Below are positions 1 through 9,144 of a DNA stretch of 64,000 nt, piece by piece. The number at the start of each line of letters is the position of its first letter. Positions within the stretch are counted from its first letter, which is position 1. A model generated the notes under the pieces. It saw only the letters and a program-made list of their open reading frames with translations, was not told the DNA's origin and made no database searches. The stretch is taken from NCBI GenBank assembly GCA_003116975.1, contig BGKB01000235.1:1-64000 (forward strand). The letters run 5' to 3'. The translations under genes were made by a program, and so were the position numbers. Source of the DNA: Aurantiochytrium sp. KH105. Taxonomy: Eukaryota; Sar; Bigyra; Thraustochytrida; Thraustochytriidae.

Positions 1-1
1 A

Positions 2-976
2 GCACAGGCAATCGAGGCGCTCCAACAGCGCGAACTCGAGGGTATCTTGGAGCCCGAAAAACACACCTGGCGCTTTGTGAATAGGGCCATCAATGACCAC
101 ACGGGCATGTCGCCATTGCATGTCGCGTGCATGAGCGGCAAGGAATCAAGCGTCCGCGCCATTTTGAAGCTGCATCCCGACTTATGCGCTCTGGATAATA
201 AAGGACGTATGCCGCTCCACTGTGCAGCAGAAAGCAAGTCTGCTACAGCCGTTTCTGTGCTTCTTGCCGCGCTCGAAGAACGCGACTGGGCTGCACGATC
301 TTTGGGTTCTCGAGACGAGCGCGGCCTCACGCCGCTGCATCTCAGTGGAGGAAGCCCTGCAGTCCTCCGCGTGCTTGCCTCATGTAAGAATGCTCGTACG
401 GACTTGTGGAAGACACCTGGCCTCCTCCGTCACCTGATCACTTCACCCGATAGCGCACAATCGCTTCGCATAGTGCTAGGCGAGTCACCTGAGAGTGCAG
501 ACCATCAAGAAATTGTGCCGGCACTGACTGACCTCTTGAACGAGCGCGACGCTGGAAGCGGCAAGTCTCTTTTCCTCATTGCTTGCGAGCATGGATGCGC
601 AGAAACCTGCGAGCTTCTTGTTGCGCGTGGGGCCGATCCACTCGTCTGCGACAATGACGGGCAGAACGGATTGCATTGGGCATGCCTTTTGGGTCATGAC
701 GATGTGCGCGACTGGTTGCGAACCATGACATTTGCCGCGACGCTCGACGCGCAGCGAGACGCTTCGGGCCGTACGCCTCAAGAATGGGTGCATGAAAACA
801 CAATTTTCGACGCAGTCGGGCCTCCTCCAGTCCCTGCGCAGGGCGTCTCGCCACGCTCGCCAAAGGCTCAAATACGATCCTCGCAGGCCCCGGTGGCGTG
901 GAGAGAAGATCGTGAGTCTCTCGATGAAGCCATTGCCAAGGATATGGAATCGCTGAGCAAGATGCTTGATTCATAA
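2..976 (+). CDS. Ankyrin-repeat protein, 5' partial
   Basis: The frame is open from base 2 to the TAA at 974-976, so the gene begins outside the window; the first methionine-like start inside (position 47) is a TTG and need not be used. Ankyrin repeats are visible as G-x-(S/T)-PLH-x-A-x-x-x-x motifs: GMSPLHVAC, GRMPLHCAA, GLTPLHLSG, GKSLFLIAC, GQNGLHWAC and a last degenerate GRTPQEW. The roughly 60 C-terminal residues are low-complexity, charged and lack repeats. Such repeats are protein-binding scaffolds; nothing in the sequence identifies a partner. The partial N-terminus may hold another domain. Confident of the ankyrin class, not of function. Confidence 0.85.
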   Translation, partial: AQAIEALQQRELEGILEPEKHTWRFVNRAINDHTGMSPLHVACMSGKESSVRAILKLHPDLCALDNKGRMPLHCAAESKSATAVSVLLAALEERDWAARSLGSRDERGLTPLHLSGGSPAVLRVLASCKNARTDLWKTPGLLRHLITSPDSAQSLRIVLGESPESADHQEIVPALTDLLNERDAGSGKSLFLIACEHGCAETCELLVARGADPLVCDNDGQNGLHWACLLGHDDVRDWLRTMTFAATLDAQRDASGRTPQEWVHENTIFDAVGPPPVPAQGVSPRSPKAQIRSSQAPVAWREDRESLDEAIAKDMESLSKMLDS

Positions 977-1932
977 GTCTTTTCCATACAATATTTGCAG
1001 CCGTTTGTTGTCTGGAATAGAATTCCCTTGCACTTGATCAGTCTGCTCGCTTTCGATTTTGAAACGCCCAGAGGTCCGAAGGATCAGAAAGCAAGACTTT
1101 GTAGGAGCCTGCTTCGTTGCGTTGGCCACAGGAGAAGCCGAAGCCACTTTCGCAAGAAATTAATTTCTAGCTTGTGCAATACAAAACCTTTTGAGTCTTG
1201 TGAGAGGCGCGCACGCGCAGGGGCGAAAGGGGTGTGTTAGGTATTTGGGCGAAGGCCGAGCGTGTGCACACGCTGGCACGCGCCGCCGGTGCACACGCGC
1301 GGGCTGGCTCAGGCTGGCCTGGCCTGGCCTGGAGAAGTCCGCAGGCTGCGATCCGTCAATGATCATCAACGCGGCCAACAGAACTGCAAGCGAACAACTG
1401 TGCGATGTTGGAGATGCCGAAACAGTGATTCCAGGCTTGACATGAACGAAGAATAAACATCAACATCCATGGTATACTACGTAGCCTGAACGTAGGCCTG
1501 GATATCATGGTGCTGTCAACAAAAAAGGGTCATGCATCTCTCGCTCTGCCGTTTTTTTGTTTTATAGTCAGATGGAAAACAACCCGCACACGAGCAGTGC
1601 TCGCGGGTCAGGTTCTACTTAACGATGCCCGTGACGATAAAAGCAAAATAATCTGGGCTCCGAAGCTACGCGGTCGACATCACGAGGCAGGGCACAGACC
1701 CCAGTAAGATCTCAGATCGTCATCTTAACGTCAAGAAGGCTCCTTCCTCTGCACAATTCTTCTTGAGATCAGCACTTCGGTCACATCGTTTGCTTGACAT
1801 GAATCTTTACGACTTGTGGGGCAATCTCAACATGCTTGTTGCAGGAAAGAAAAATCGTCAACGGGCCAGCCCTGATGGGAAAGCTTAAAATTAAAAGTTC
1901 TGCAGTCGCTCTCATTACTTTTGTTCCAAAGA
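977..1932. other. Intergenic stretch, left copy of a WD40-locus duplication
   Basis: No convincing coding frame. From about 1235 onward the sequence matches, with gaps, the stretch from about 3265: GTAT(T/C)TxGGCGAAGG, GGCTCAGGCTGGCCT, AAC(A/T)GTGCGATGTTGG-like, TTGACATGAACGAA and GGTCATGCATCTCTCGCTC all recur in the same order. It therefore seems to contain the 5' flank of a lost leftmost WD40 copy plus the 3' flank of the surviving WD40 gene. Confidence 0.6.
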
Positions 1933-2200
1933 TTACAAAATCGAACAAGTAGGACACAGCTTTGCATCAAGGTCCTCATCTATCCGTGCCGGCTTAAGAT
2001 CTGTTTCCACTTCCGCTGCAGCTGGCGATGCAAGGACTTCTTCGTCGATCGGCCCCTCTGTTTCCACTTCCGTTGGCAATGCAAGAGCTTCTTCCTCGAT
2101 GGGCCGCACGGCCTCCGTGCCGTCCAGCACGCGCGTCGAGTCGCCCGTCTCCGCGTCCCAGATGCGCACGCTCCTGTCCCAAGATCCGGTCACAACCTCC
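1235..2200. repeat. Left copy of diverged tandem segmental duplication
   Basis: Aligned by eye to about 3265-3930 in direct orientation. It spans the far 5' flank of a lost WD40 copy, an intergenic spacer, and the last part of the WD40 coding region. The strongest stretch is the gene end: GCACAGCTTTGCAT(C/G)AAGG followed by CCTCATCTAT(C/T)CGTGCCGGCTT. The unit period is about 1.8-2.0 kb, i.e. one gene plus spacer. Confidence 0.65.
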
Positions 2201-2970
2201 GACCCCACAAGAGAGACAGAGTTGACAATGTCCGAGTGTCCTTGCAAGACGTGCAGCAGGGCTCCGCTGCGCGCGTCCCAGAGTCTGACCGTGTTGTCGG
2301 CGGACCCGCTCACGATGCGGTCTCCCTCGAGAGCGACAGAGTTCACCCAGCGAGTGTGTCCTTCGATGACGCGGACGAGCTGGAAGGAAGGCACGGCGTA
2401 GACCCTCACCTTGTTGCCGGACCCGCTCACCATACGCTGCGCGTCAATCGCGACCGCGTAGACGTCTTCTGTCGCCTCCACGAGGTCGTGGCGTGGGCGG
2501 CAGCGGCCGCTGGCCCGGTCGAAGACGCGCACGGTTTTGTCTTTCAGCCCGGCCACAAGCAAGTTCTCGTGCGCGGCAACGCTCCAGACCCTCGCCCCGG
2601 CGTCGATCCTCAAGGTCTCTCGGCCGCTGATCTTGTCCCAGACGCGGACGGTCCTATCCTCCGATCCGGAGATGATTTCATTGCCGTCGAAGATGACGCT
2701 CTGGACAGCGACAGTGTGGCCCTGGAGGGCGTGCAGGACGGAGGCGGTGGCCAGGTCAATCAGGAAGAGGCCGCCTGCGTCAGTTCCGACGGCGGCGAGG
2801 TTGCCCTGCACCGCCACTCTGGTGGCCGCCTTGTTGTTGGGCGTCTTCATCTCCAAGACGAGGGCGCTGTCTTTCTTGCTCCACGCCCGCAAGAAGCCGT
2901 CCAAGCTGGCCGCAAGCACGAGGTCGGCGGACTGCGCGACGCCAAACACGACGCCTTCGATGCAGCCCAT
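1933..2970 (-). CDS. WD40 beta-propeller protein with C-terminal CaaX box
   Basis: 345 residues starting at an ATG. About seven WD40 blades are visible, with typical ends GSEDRTVRVWD, LKDKTVRVFD, GSADNTVRLWD and GSWDRSVRIWD, and GH dipeptides such as LQGHTVAV, IEGHTRWV and LQGHSDIV. After the propeller (about residue 290) comes an acidic tail with two imperfect copies of PI(E/D)EE(A/V)LA(L/S)P...EVET. The protein ends C-S-I-L, a CaaX prenylation box; Leu at X usually directs geranylgeranylation. Prediction: a membrane-tethered protein-interaction scaffold. Partner unknown. A decayed second copy lies about 1.8 kb to the right and also ends in a CaaX-like tetrapeptide, CSIQ. Confidence 0.85.
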   Translation of the reverse strand: MGCIEGVVFGVAQSADLVLAASLDGFLRAWSKKDSALVLEMKTPNNKAATRVAVQGNLAAVGTDAGGLFLIDLATASVLHALQGHTVAVQSVIFDGNEIISGSEDRTVRVWDKISGRETLRIDAGARVWSVAAHENLLVAGLKDKTVRVFDRASGRCRPRHDLVEATEDVYAVAIDAQRMVSGSGNKVRVYAVPSFQLVRVIEGHTRWVNSVALEGDRIVSGSADNTVRLWDARSGALLHVLQGHSDIVNSVSLVGSEVVTGSWDRSVRIWDAETGDSTRVLDGTEAVRPIEEEALALPTEVETEGPIDEEVLASPAAAEVETDLKPARIDEDLDAKLCPTCSIL

Positions 2971-3264
2971 GGCGGCGGCGAGGGGGGCGAGGGCGGGCGG
3001 GCAAGCGGCGCGAAGAAGCGGCGCGAGCGAGCGGCTGCGGCGAGAAGAGACAAGAAAGCAGAGAGACTCGGAAAGAAGGGCGCGATGGGAGCGAGAGCCT
3101 GGGCAGGCTGCTGATGCGATGCGGCCTTGGCGCGTTCTCCGCGACAGCGCCCGCGCGGAGAGGGGAAACGGGAGAAGAGAAGCGCGGCTTGTATCTCGCA
3201 GGCCTGCCGCGCGCGCCTGCCTGCCGCGCGGTCGCGCCGCGGCGCGAGGGCGAGCGGAGGGGGA

Positions 3265-3930
3265 ATTGGGAGGTATCTAGGCGAAGGACCAGCACGAGCG
3301 CACACGTTGGCTCAGGCTGGCCTAGCCTGAGGAGTCCGCACCGATCTCCCGGCCACAAAACAAGCGAGCAAAGGTGCGATGTTGGCGAAGCCAAAACAAT
3401 AATCTCTGTCTTGACATGAACGAAAATTAACATTCATGGCATGTTTTCTGAATGCAGCTGGTTAAAGCGACTGTCTGTGAGCAAAAAGGGGCATGCATCT
3501 CTCGCTCCTTCATACCAGCATTTTAATCGTAGATCAGATGAATCAAGATTACGAGCAATCGCACTTCTACTTGAGATCAGGACTTCAAAGCAGCCAGGGG
3601 TTTCACCTCTATTTACTTGAGATGAATCATTGCGATTCTTGTTGTTGTGGAAAAACTCGCCGAGCATGCCAAACTTGCGAGAAAAGCTTAAAGGTCATTT
3701 GAGCATGCTCTTTTCCCCTGTTCGAATAATTATTGAATCGAACACCTAGGGCACAGCTTTGCATGAAGGTCCTCATCTATTCGTGCCGGCTTGAGATCTG
3801 TTTTCACATCCGCTGGCGATGCAAGGGACTACTTCGCCGATGGGTCGCATGGCCTCCGCACCGTCCAGTCCGCGTTCCAGACACGCACGCTCTTGTGCAG
3901 CGACCCCTCCCGACCTACAGACTTTGGTCG
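3265..3930. repeat. Right copy of diverged tandem segmental duplication
   Basis: Matches about 1235-2200 with many substitutions and indels. The right edge, near 3930, lies inside the former WD40 coding region, after which the sequence becomes unrelated. The left part is the 5' flank of the intact WD40 gene. Confidence 0.65.
3733..3930 (-). pseudogene. Truncated WD40 gene copy (C-terminal remnant)
   Basis: Read on the minus strand, this segment encodes a SVRVWNAD blade end like SVRIWDAE of the intact neighbour, then a tail ending LKPARIDEDLHAKLCPRCSIQ-stop, against LKPARIDEDLDAKLCPTCSIL in the intact gene. About 25 bases around the TGDSTRVLDG region are missing, and an in-frame TAG interrupts the acidic tail, so it is not functional as it stands. 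Everything N-terminal to this last blade is absent. A tandem copy that was truncated and then drifted explains it best. Confidence 0.75.
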
Positions 3931-4731
3931 AGGTTAGCTAGAAATGGAGTTTGCTAGATTGGCCTACTTCTTTGATGCATGCTAGCAGGTTGTCGAATAC
4001 CCTCTCAGCAGCACATTTGAGCTGCCATGCAATGCGGAAGCCATGCCACGCGATCGAGTGCATTGTCCAAACACTGGATCACGATGCCAAGCGAGCTCGC
4101 TGCGCAATATCAGTGACGCCAGCTCGGGGGCAGCAGTTTCGTCCGGAGAAGCCCAAAACGCCGATTCTTGATCACTACGAGGCCTGGAGCTTGCTCGCCT
4201 CCGAGTCAAAATTGGAGGGAAGCTTTTTTTTTGAAACGCAAAACGTGTTCAGAATGCGGACTTCCTCTGTCTGTGGTGTTGGCCAACTTGTGGTCGCCTC
4301 GGAAGACGCCCCCAAGAGAAGAGCGCCAATCAAGTGCGACTTGCTCCTTTTCGAACTGCCGCATAAGCTTATAAAACTCAGCATCTTGATCCGAATGCCC
4401 CATGAAGACTAATTTCTTTCAACGTTGATTCGAAAGCACAGCATGTGAAAACGGTTGAGCCAAGACCTTCTTTCGCCTCGCCCCCTAAAAAAAAAATCAA
4501 ATAACAAATGTAAATCATGGTAGGCCTATACGTCGGTATGAACGCTTTACCTGGCGGCAGTGCTACAACTGCTTTTGCCTTGCAGTGGTGCAGATTCGGC
4601 CTCAAACTCCTTGGCGGCCGCTTTCTTTTCACGCCGAAATTTCCATCATCAACAACCCCCAAAACCAAACCTGCAGCGGGTCGATCAATCATAAAAAACC
4701 GAAGTGACTGCTGCAACTGTCGAAGGCCACG
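3931..4731. other. Intergenic, no gene seen
   Basis: About 800 bases between the WD40 remnant and the oxygenase gene. Short open frames occur on both strands but show no recognisable domain or consistent codon pattern. The last bases before the next start, GGCCACGATGG, form a good eukaryotic initiation context. Confidence 0.5.
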
Positions 4732-6192
4732 ATGGCGCGCTCGAGAACGGCGCGCTCGGGAAAGGCGCTGGCAGTCGTAGCGCTGCTGGCGGCGGCAGCA
4801 GCAGCAACTGTGTGCGAGGCCGGCACGACGGAGCTCCTGGCCCTTCGCGGCAGTGAGGTCCAGCTGGCAAGTGAAACGAGCTTGCACACGGCGCTAGACC
4901 CGGATGGCAAGGGTTTCCTGGACGCAAACCTGTACCTCGCCCGCTCGCGCGCGGACGGCGAGGCGCTGCACACAATACTCCAAAGCCGAGGCCTCCTCGG
5001 AGACCTTGCAAGCGTAGCCTTCTTTGAAGAGGAGGAAGCCTATGAAAGGCTCTTTGGACGAGACCAAGGCCCGGTCCTTGTGCAGCGTGGCGTGGAGTTC
5101 GAGTACTGCAATGCTACGTACGAGGCGCGTACCGCGCAAGACGGCAAGCTGCAGGATTGGTTAAATAAGTCGCTTCGGACGAGCGCGGGTTGGGTTAACT
5201 TTCTCGACGTCACGCTCGACATGAACTGGCGCAACGGCGATCGCCTCGTTCACGTGGGCAAGCTCAAACCTGGAGAGCGTAACACGCAATGGAGACAAAC
5301 CTACGTTGGTCATGAATTTGCTCTTGTGCACCCGAATGGTACAACCTATGACTTCAAAATCACAACCGAGGAATTCTTTCGGATCGGGCAGTTCCCCAGT
5401 GCCATTGGCTCGCGTCAGGATCCGACCAGGGCGCAGCTGGAGCGTCTCGAAAGCTCTGAAAAGCGCCGACTGGCGCAAATCAAGGTCAACTTTACGGCCG
5501 ACGGCTACAAACGAATCAAGACGCCGCGCCAACTTCTTGGCGATATTCGCCGATTCTTCAATGTGAACCGCGAACGTGCCTTCCATGAAGACATGGGTGG
5601 GAGTATTCATATCAACACGTGGAAAGCAGATTCGGCCATGGTCCCGCCCTCATTCGCTACCAAGCACAAGTGGCATGCATGGTTCCAGCCAGTGCTAGAA
5701 GCATGGGCACAGACGCAACTCGAGCCAACAGACTTGTACGGCATTCGTACGTACCACCGAGGCGCCGTGCTATTGCCTCACATCGATCGCCACGCTACGC
5801 ACGCTGTTTCAGCCATCATCAATGTGGAGCAGCGTGGTGTCGACAAGGATTGGGATCTGGAAATTTTCAACATCCAGGGCGACGCCATCTATTCGGACCT
5901 GCAGACCGGTCAGGCCATGTTGTACGAGAGCGCACACTGCGTTCATGGACGGCCCGAGCCATTTCAGGGCGAGTCTTATACAAACGTCTTCTTTCATTAC
6001 CGCCCCTTAAATGACCCAGAATGGTTCAAACATGTCGTGCCTGGATCCAACGGCAAGTATGCCGGCCCAGCAGAATCAGCCGTCGCTGAAGCAGACGAAT
6101 ATGACGCTTACGACGAGGAAGGCGACGACTATTGGGAGGACGAGGAGGATATTGCCGATGATCTGGTGGGAGAGCTGCACGAGGAGCTCTAG
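4732..6192 (+). CDS. ER prolyl 4-hydroxylase-like 2OG-Fe(II) oxygenase with VHL-beta-like domain
   Basis: 486 residues. Residues 1-30 form a signal peptide (basic start, then LAVVALLAAAAAATVCEA). Residues about 120-205 resemble the beta domain of the von Hippel-Lindau protein: Asn-Trp-Arg-Asn-Gly at 165-169, L-K-P-G at 178-181 (pVHL LPPG) and T-Y-V-G-H at 190-194 (pVHL SYRGH). Residues about 320-430 are an oxygenase domain: H350-x-D352 (PHIDRH) and a distal H405 (CVHGR) are the likely iron ligands, ending NVFFHY. The basic 2-oxoglutarate anchor usually found 9-10 residues after the distal His is not evident. An acidic tail ends HEEL, an HDEL-like ER-retrieval signal. Several N-x-S/T sites fit a lumenal location. 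Prediction: hydroxylates proline in secretory proteins. The oxygenase call is firm, the VHL call moderate. Confidence 0.85.
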   Translation: MARSRTARSGKALAVVALLAAAAAATVCEAGTTELLALRGSEVQLASETSLHTALDPDGKGFLDANLYLARSRADGEALHTILQSRGLLGDLASVAFFEEEEAYERLFGRDQGPVLVQRGVEFEYCNATYEARTAQDGKLQDWLNKSLRTSAGWVNFLDVTLDMNWRNGDRLVHVGKLKPGERNTQWRQTYVGHEFALVHPNGTTYDFKITTEEFFRIGQFPSAIGSRQDPTRAQLERLESSEKRRLAQIKVNFTADGYKRIKTPRQLLGDIRRFFNVNRERAFHEDMGGSIHINTWKADSAMVPPSFATKHKWHAWFQPVLEAWAQTQLEPTDLYGIRTYHRGAVLLPHIDRHATHAVSAIINVEQRGVDKDWDLEIFNIQGDAIYSDLQTGQAMLYESAHCVHGRPEPFQGESYTNVFFHYRPLNDPEWFKHVVPGSNGKYAGPAESAVAEADEYDAYDEEGDDYWEDEEDIADDLVGELHEEL

Positions 6193-6336
6193 GCCCCTAG
6201 CGATGACGAGCCTACTTACTGTTTGCCCCTCGCGCCCCTCCTCCCCCATATTGGAAACAAACCAAAGTCATGCATGATCTTCTTCTTTTTCTTATTTTTG
6301 GTCGTTGGACTAAAGCACAGGGGAAATACGGGGCAC

Positions 6337-9144
6337 TCACTCCAAAAGCTTGGCGACCCTGTCGAGGATCTCTTGCAAGTGCGGATGCGAAGCCTCCATC
6401 TTCTTAAGCGTTTGGCGAATGGTCTCAATCTGATCCTGAGATTGATCGAGCATAATGTCCGCCTCCTCCTGCGAGACAGGGGCCTCAGCAGCCGGGGAGC
6501 GAGCAAAATCCACGTATCGCGCGACCAAAGACTGTGTCCGATTAAGCGTCTCAATGTTTCGCTGCTTTTGATAGAGCGCCTCATTAATGGCTCGCTTCTT
6601 GGTGGCGATGGCGTCTTCGACCTCGGCAAACTGGTTGCTCGCCTTTTCGAGTTCAAGCGTCATGTTCTCGGATTCCTGAAGACGGTCCGCAATGCCGCGC
6701 TCGTACTCCAGGCACTCTCGTGTATGCTGTTTGACCTCCTTTCGCTCAAGCTTGAGCTTGCGTCGAAGCTCGGCCTCGGTCATTTCTGCAATAGCCTCGT
6801 CACTTCCTGGACGAAGTCGACGACCCCCAGCGTGCATCGCAGCCTTTGCTGCGCCCTTTCGACGCGTAGCAATCGTTTCGCGCTTGAGAATTGCCATTTC
6901 CATCTCCTTGATCATTTTCTCCTGCTCTCGGTGCAAGTTGCCGAGGCGAATCTTCATGCGGTGAATTTCCTTCTCCATGGCCTTGACCTCGGACTGACCG
7001 ACGGTAGGGTCGAGCGCCTCCTGTGTTTCCTTTTCGAGCTGGATTTTCTTCTCCCAAAGCTTGATTTGACGCTCAGATTCCATGATCTCGTCCAGCAGGG
7101 ACTGCTTTTCCATCTTGGTCTTCTCGATTCGTGCCTCTGCGTCCACCGACTGCGCCTCAAGTTCCTTGAGCTCACTAATGAATTCGGCCTGCATCACTTC
7201 GTTCACATTGGCAAGAGAGTCCTGCTTGTCCTTGTGTTCGGCAATAAGGCTGTTGAGCTTGTGCATGTCATTATGCATGCGACGGACCCTGCCCTCGAGA
7301 TCCTGAAGTTCGGCACTCTGGGCGTGAATTCGGTTATCAAGTCGCTTCTTCTTTTGCTGCAGAATGGTCTCGGTGCTCGTGAGTTCGTGCACCGTCGTGG
7401 TCTCTTGTTCCATCTCATTCACGACTTGAACAAATTCGGTCTGCAATTTGAGCCACGTTCTCTCCAGCTCGCGGTTCTGGGCGCTCAGCGCAGTCGTTTC
7501 CTTGGTCAGATTTTTGATGGTAGCCTCGAGCGGGCCGAGGTTCTCCGGGCCTTCCTGGTTCGCGGCCATGACTTCAAGCTTGCGATTGAGCCTGTCCTTG
7601 ACGTACATTTTCTTCTCAATTTGATCATGGCGCTGGCGAATTTCTAGCTTGTATTTTTCAATCATCTTGTCCTTTTCGTCGAGATCGGCAACGAGACGGT
7701 CCACTTCCTCTTGAAGTTGGTTGCCGTGCGCCTGCGTGTTGAGTCGATCAATCTTGATGCGTGAAAGCTCATTCTCCGACACGGCCACCTCCATCTCCTT
7801 GGCGTGCACCTCCTTTTGCAGCTTGGCAGCCTCGCGCGCAAGATTCTTGGCAGCCTTGCTCATGGTCGTACGATCATTCAGCAAAGCAGAGGTTTCCTCT
7901 TCGACGGCATGACGCTGGCGATCCACGACGCTTACCTTGGACTGGAGACTCTTGATGGTCTTGTTGCAGTTTGCGAGAATGCCGTGGAACTTGTGCGCTT
8001 CAGCGTCTTGCTGCTCGAGGCTCTTGTTGAGCATGCTAAATTGGTCGCTCAGCTTGAGGTACGCCTTTTCATACTTGGTGAGGGCGTCCTCTACCTGTTT
8101 GAGCGCATGTTCCTGACGCACCTTGCGCTCGACAAGCTTTTCGCTCTCGAACTGCACCTTGGAAGCGCTCACCTTATAGCCTTCAATTTCAGCGCGCACG
8201 GCTCGAATTTCTTCCTTTTTCTCCTGAATTGTGCGTACCATGGCCTCGTGGGCTTCGTCTCGCTTTTGCAGCGCAATGAGCGTGCTGTTCCATTCTTGCA
8301 TGACCTGTTTCTTTTCGAATTGGGTCGTTTGCATTTCCTTTCCGGCCTCGCGAAGTGTCGTTTCGGCAGCATCCGTTTCTTCCTTTTGCGACTGCCGCTG
8401 GGCCTCGATCATGGCAATTTCCTCTTGAAGCTGCTTCACCTTTTCGACACGCGAGTCAATGTAAAGATCCTGCTCCTGCTTTTTCTTTTCAAGCTTGCCC
8501 ACGGCCTCCTCCGTTTTGTGCGTTGCTCGTCGCATGACTGCAATTTCGCCGCGCGTCTCTTCGAGGTATGCCTCGACCTGGCGGACGGCAGCTTTGACAG
8601 CGTTCTCTTCTTGCTTGGCGGCCTTGACTTTTTCCTCGGCGAGCTTGACTTCGCGTGAGCATGTCTCGAGAACACGACGTCGTTCGCGAGACTCTTGCTC
8701 GGCATCAGCACGACTCCTCGAGGTGTCTGCGAATTCATTGTGCGTAGTTTCGAGCTGCACCTGAAGCGAGGCGAGCTGCTGCTGCAGCCCGTACAGCGTC
8801 ACACCAAGCGTCTCACGGCTCTGCTGTGCGCGCTTAAGATCCTCGCGAAGATCGTCAAGCGCGAGCTCTTTTTCCTTGAGCTCGCTCACCTGCTGCTTGC
8901 GCAGCATTTCTTGCACCGAGTCGAGCATTGGCGTCTGACCTATAGCGCGGACTGCCTCCTCGGCATCCTCGCGCGTCGCAAAGGCGCCATGGCGGCCGCC
9001 TTCCTCGTTGTCATCATCATCGTCATCGTCCTCGTTGTCATATTCGCTGCCATTGCGCTCGGCGTTCACGCCGCCAGCGCGGTCCGCATCCTCGTTTTCA
9101 TACATGGCGTCTTCGCCTTCGTACTCTGGCGCGTTGGCCGACAT
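6337..9144 (-). CDS. CCDC40: CCDC40/FAP172, axonemal 96-nm ruler coiled-coil protein
   Basis: The longest frame begins at a TTG (9150); the first ATG is at 9144 (MSANAPEYEGED), giving 935 residues. An acidic N-terminus of about 60 residues is followed by near-continuous coiled coil. Two stretches match what I remember of CCDC40: NLGPLEATIKNLTKE (animal LSPLE-x-x-I-x-x-LTK) and ERQIKLWEKKIQLEKE followed by EKEIHRMKIRLGNLHREQEK (animal ERQIMLWEKKIQL, EIHRMKVRL). In other organisms CCDC40 pairs with CCDC39 to set the 96-nm repeat that positions inner dynein arms and the nexin-dynein complex. Its partner is not in this window. The gene is divergent from CCDC103, 674 bases away. Confidence 0.9.
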   Translation of the reverse strand: MSANAPEYEGEDAMYENEDADRAGGVNAERNGSEYDNEDDDDDDDNEEGGRHGAFATREDAEEAVRAIGQTPMLDSVQEMLRKQQVSELKEKELALDDLREDLKRAQQSRETLGVTLYGLQQQLASLQVQLETTHNEFADTSRSRADAEQESRERRRVLETCSREVKLAEEKVKAAKQEENAVKAAVRQVEAYLEETRGEIAVMRRATHKTEEAVGKLEKKKQEQDLYIDSRVEKVKQLQEEIAMIEAQRQSQKEETDAAETTLREAGKEMQTTQFEKKQVMQEWNSTLIALQKRDEAHEAMVRTIQEKKEEIRAVRAEIEGYKVSASKVQFESEKLVERKVRQEHALKQVEDALTKYEKAYLKLSDQFSMLNKSLEQQDAEAHKFHGILANCNKTIKSLQSKVSVVDRQRHAVEEETSALLNDRTTMSKAAKNLAREAAKLQKEVHAKEMEVAVSENELSRIKIDRLNTQAHGNQLQEEVDRLVADLDEKDKMIEKYKLEIRQRHDQIEKKMYVKDRLNRKLEVMAANQEGPENLGPLEATIKNLTKETTALSAQNRELERTWLKLQTEFVQVVNEMEQETTTVHELTSTETILQQKKKRLDNRIHAQSAELQDLEGRVRRMHNDMHKLNSLIAEHKDKQDSLANVNEVMQAEFISELKELEAQSVDAEARIEKTKMEKQSLLDEIMESERQIKLWEKKIQLEKETQEALDPTVGQSEVKAMEKEIHRMKIRLGNLHREQEKMIKEMEMAILKRETIATRRKGAAKAAMHAGGRRLRPGSDEAIAEMTEAELRRKLKLERKEVKQHTRECLEYERGIADRLQESENMTLELEKASNQFAEVEDAIATKKRAINEALYQKQRNIETLNRTQSLVARYVDFARSPAAEAPVSQEEADIMLDQSQDQIETIRQTLKKMEASHPHLQEILDRVAKLLE

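Noticed and set aside
1921-3114. 397-codon plus-strand frame opposite the WD40 gene
   Set aside because: It is a shadow of the GC-rich WD40 coding strand; its translation is repetitive Val/Asp/Arg/His without a domain, while the minus strand gives clear WD40 blades.
6223-7647. 474-codon plus-strand frame
   Set aside because: Antisense of the CCDC40 coiled coil; the Leu/Phe-rich product mirrors Glu/Lys codons.
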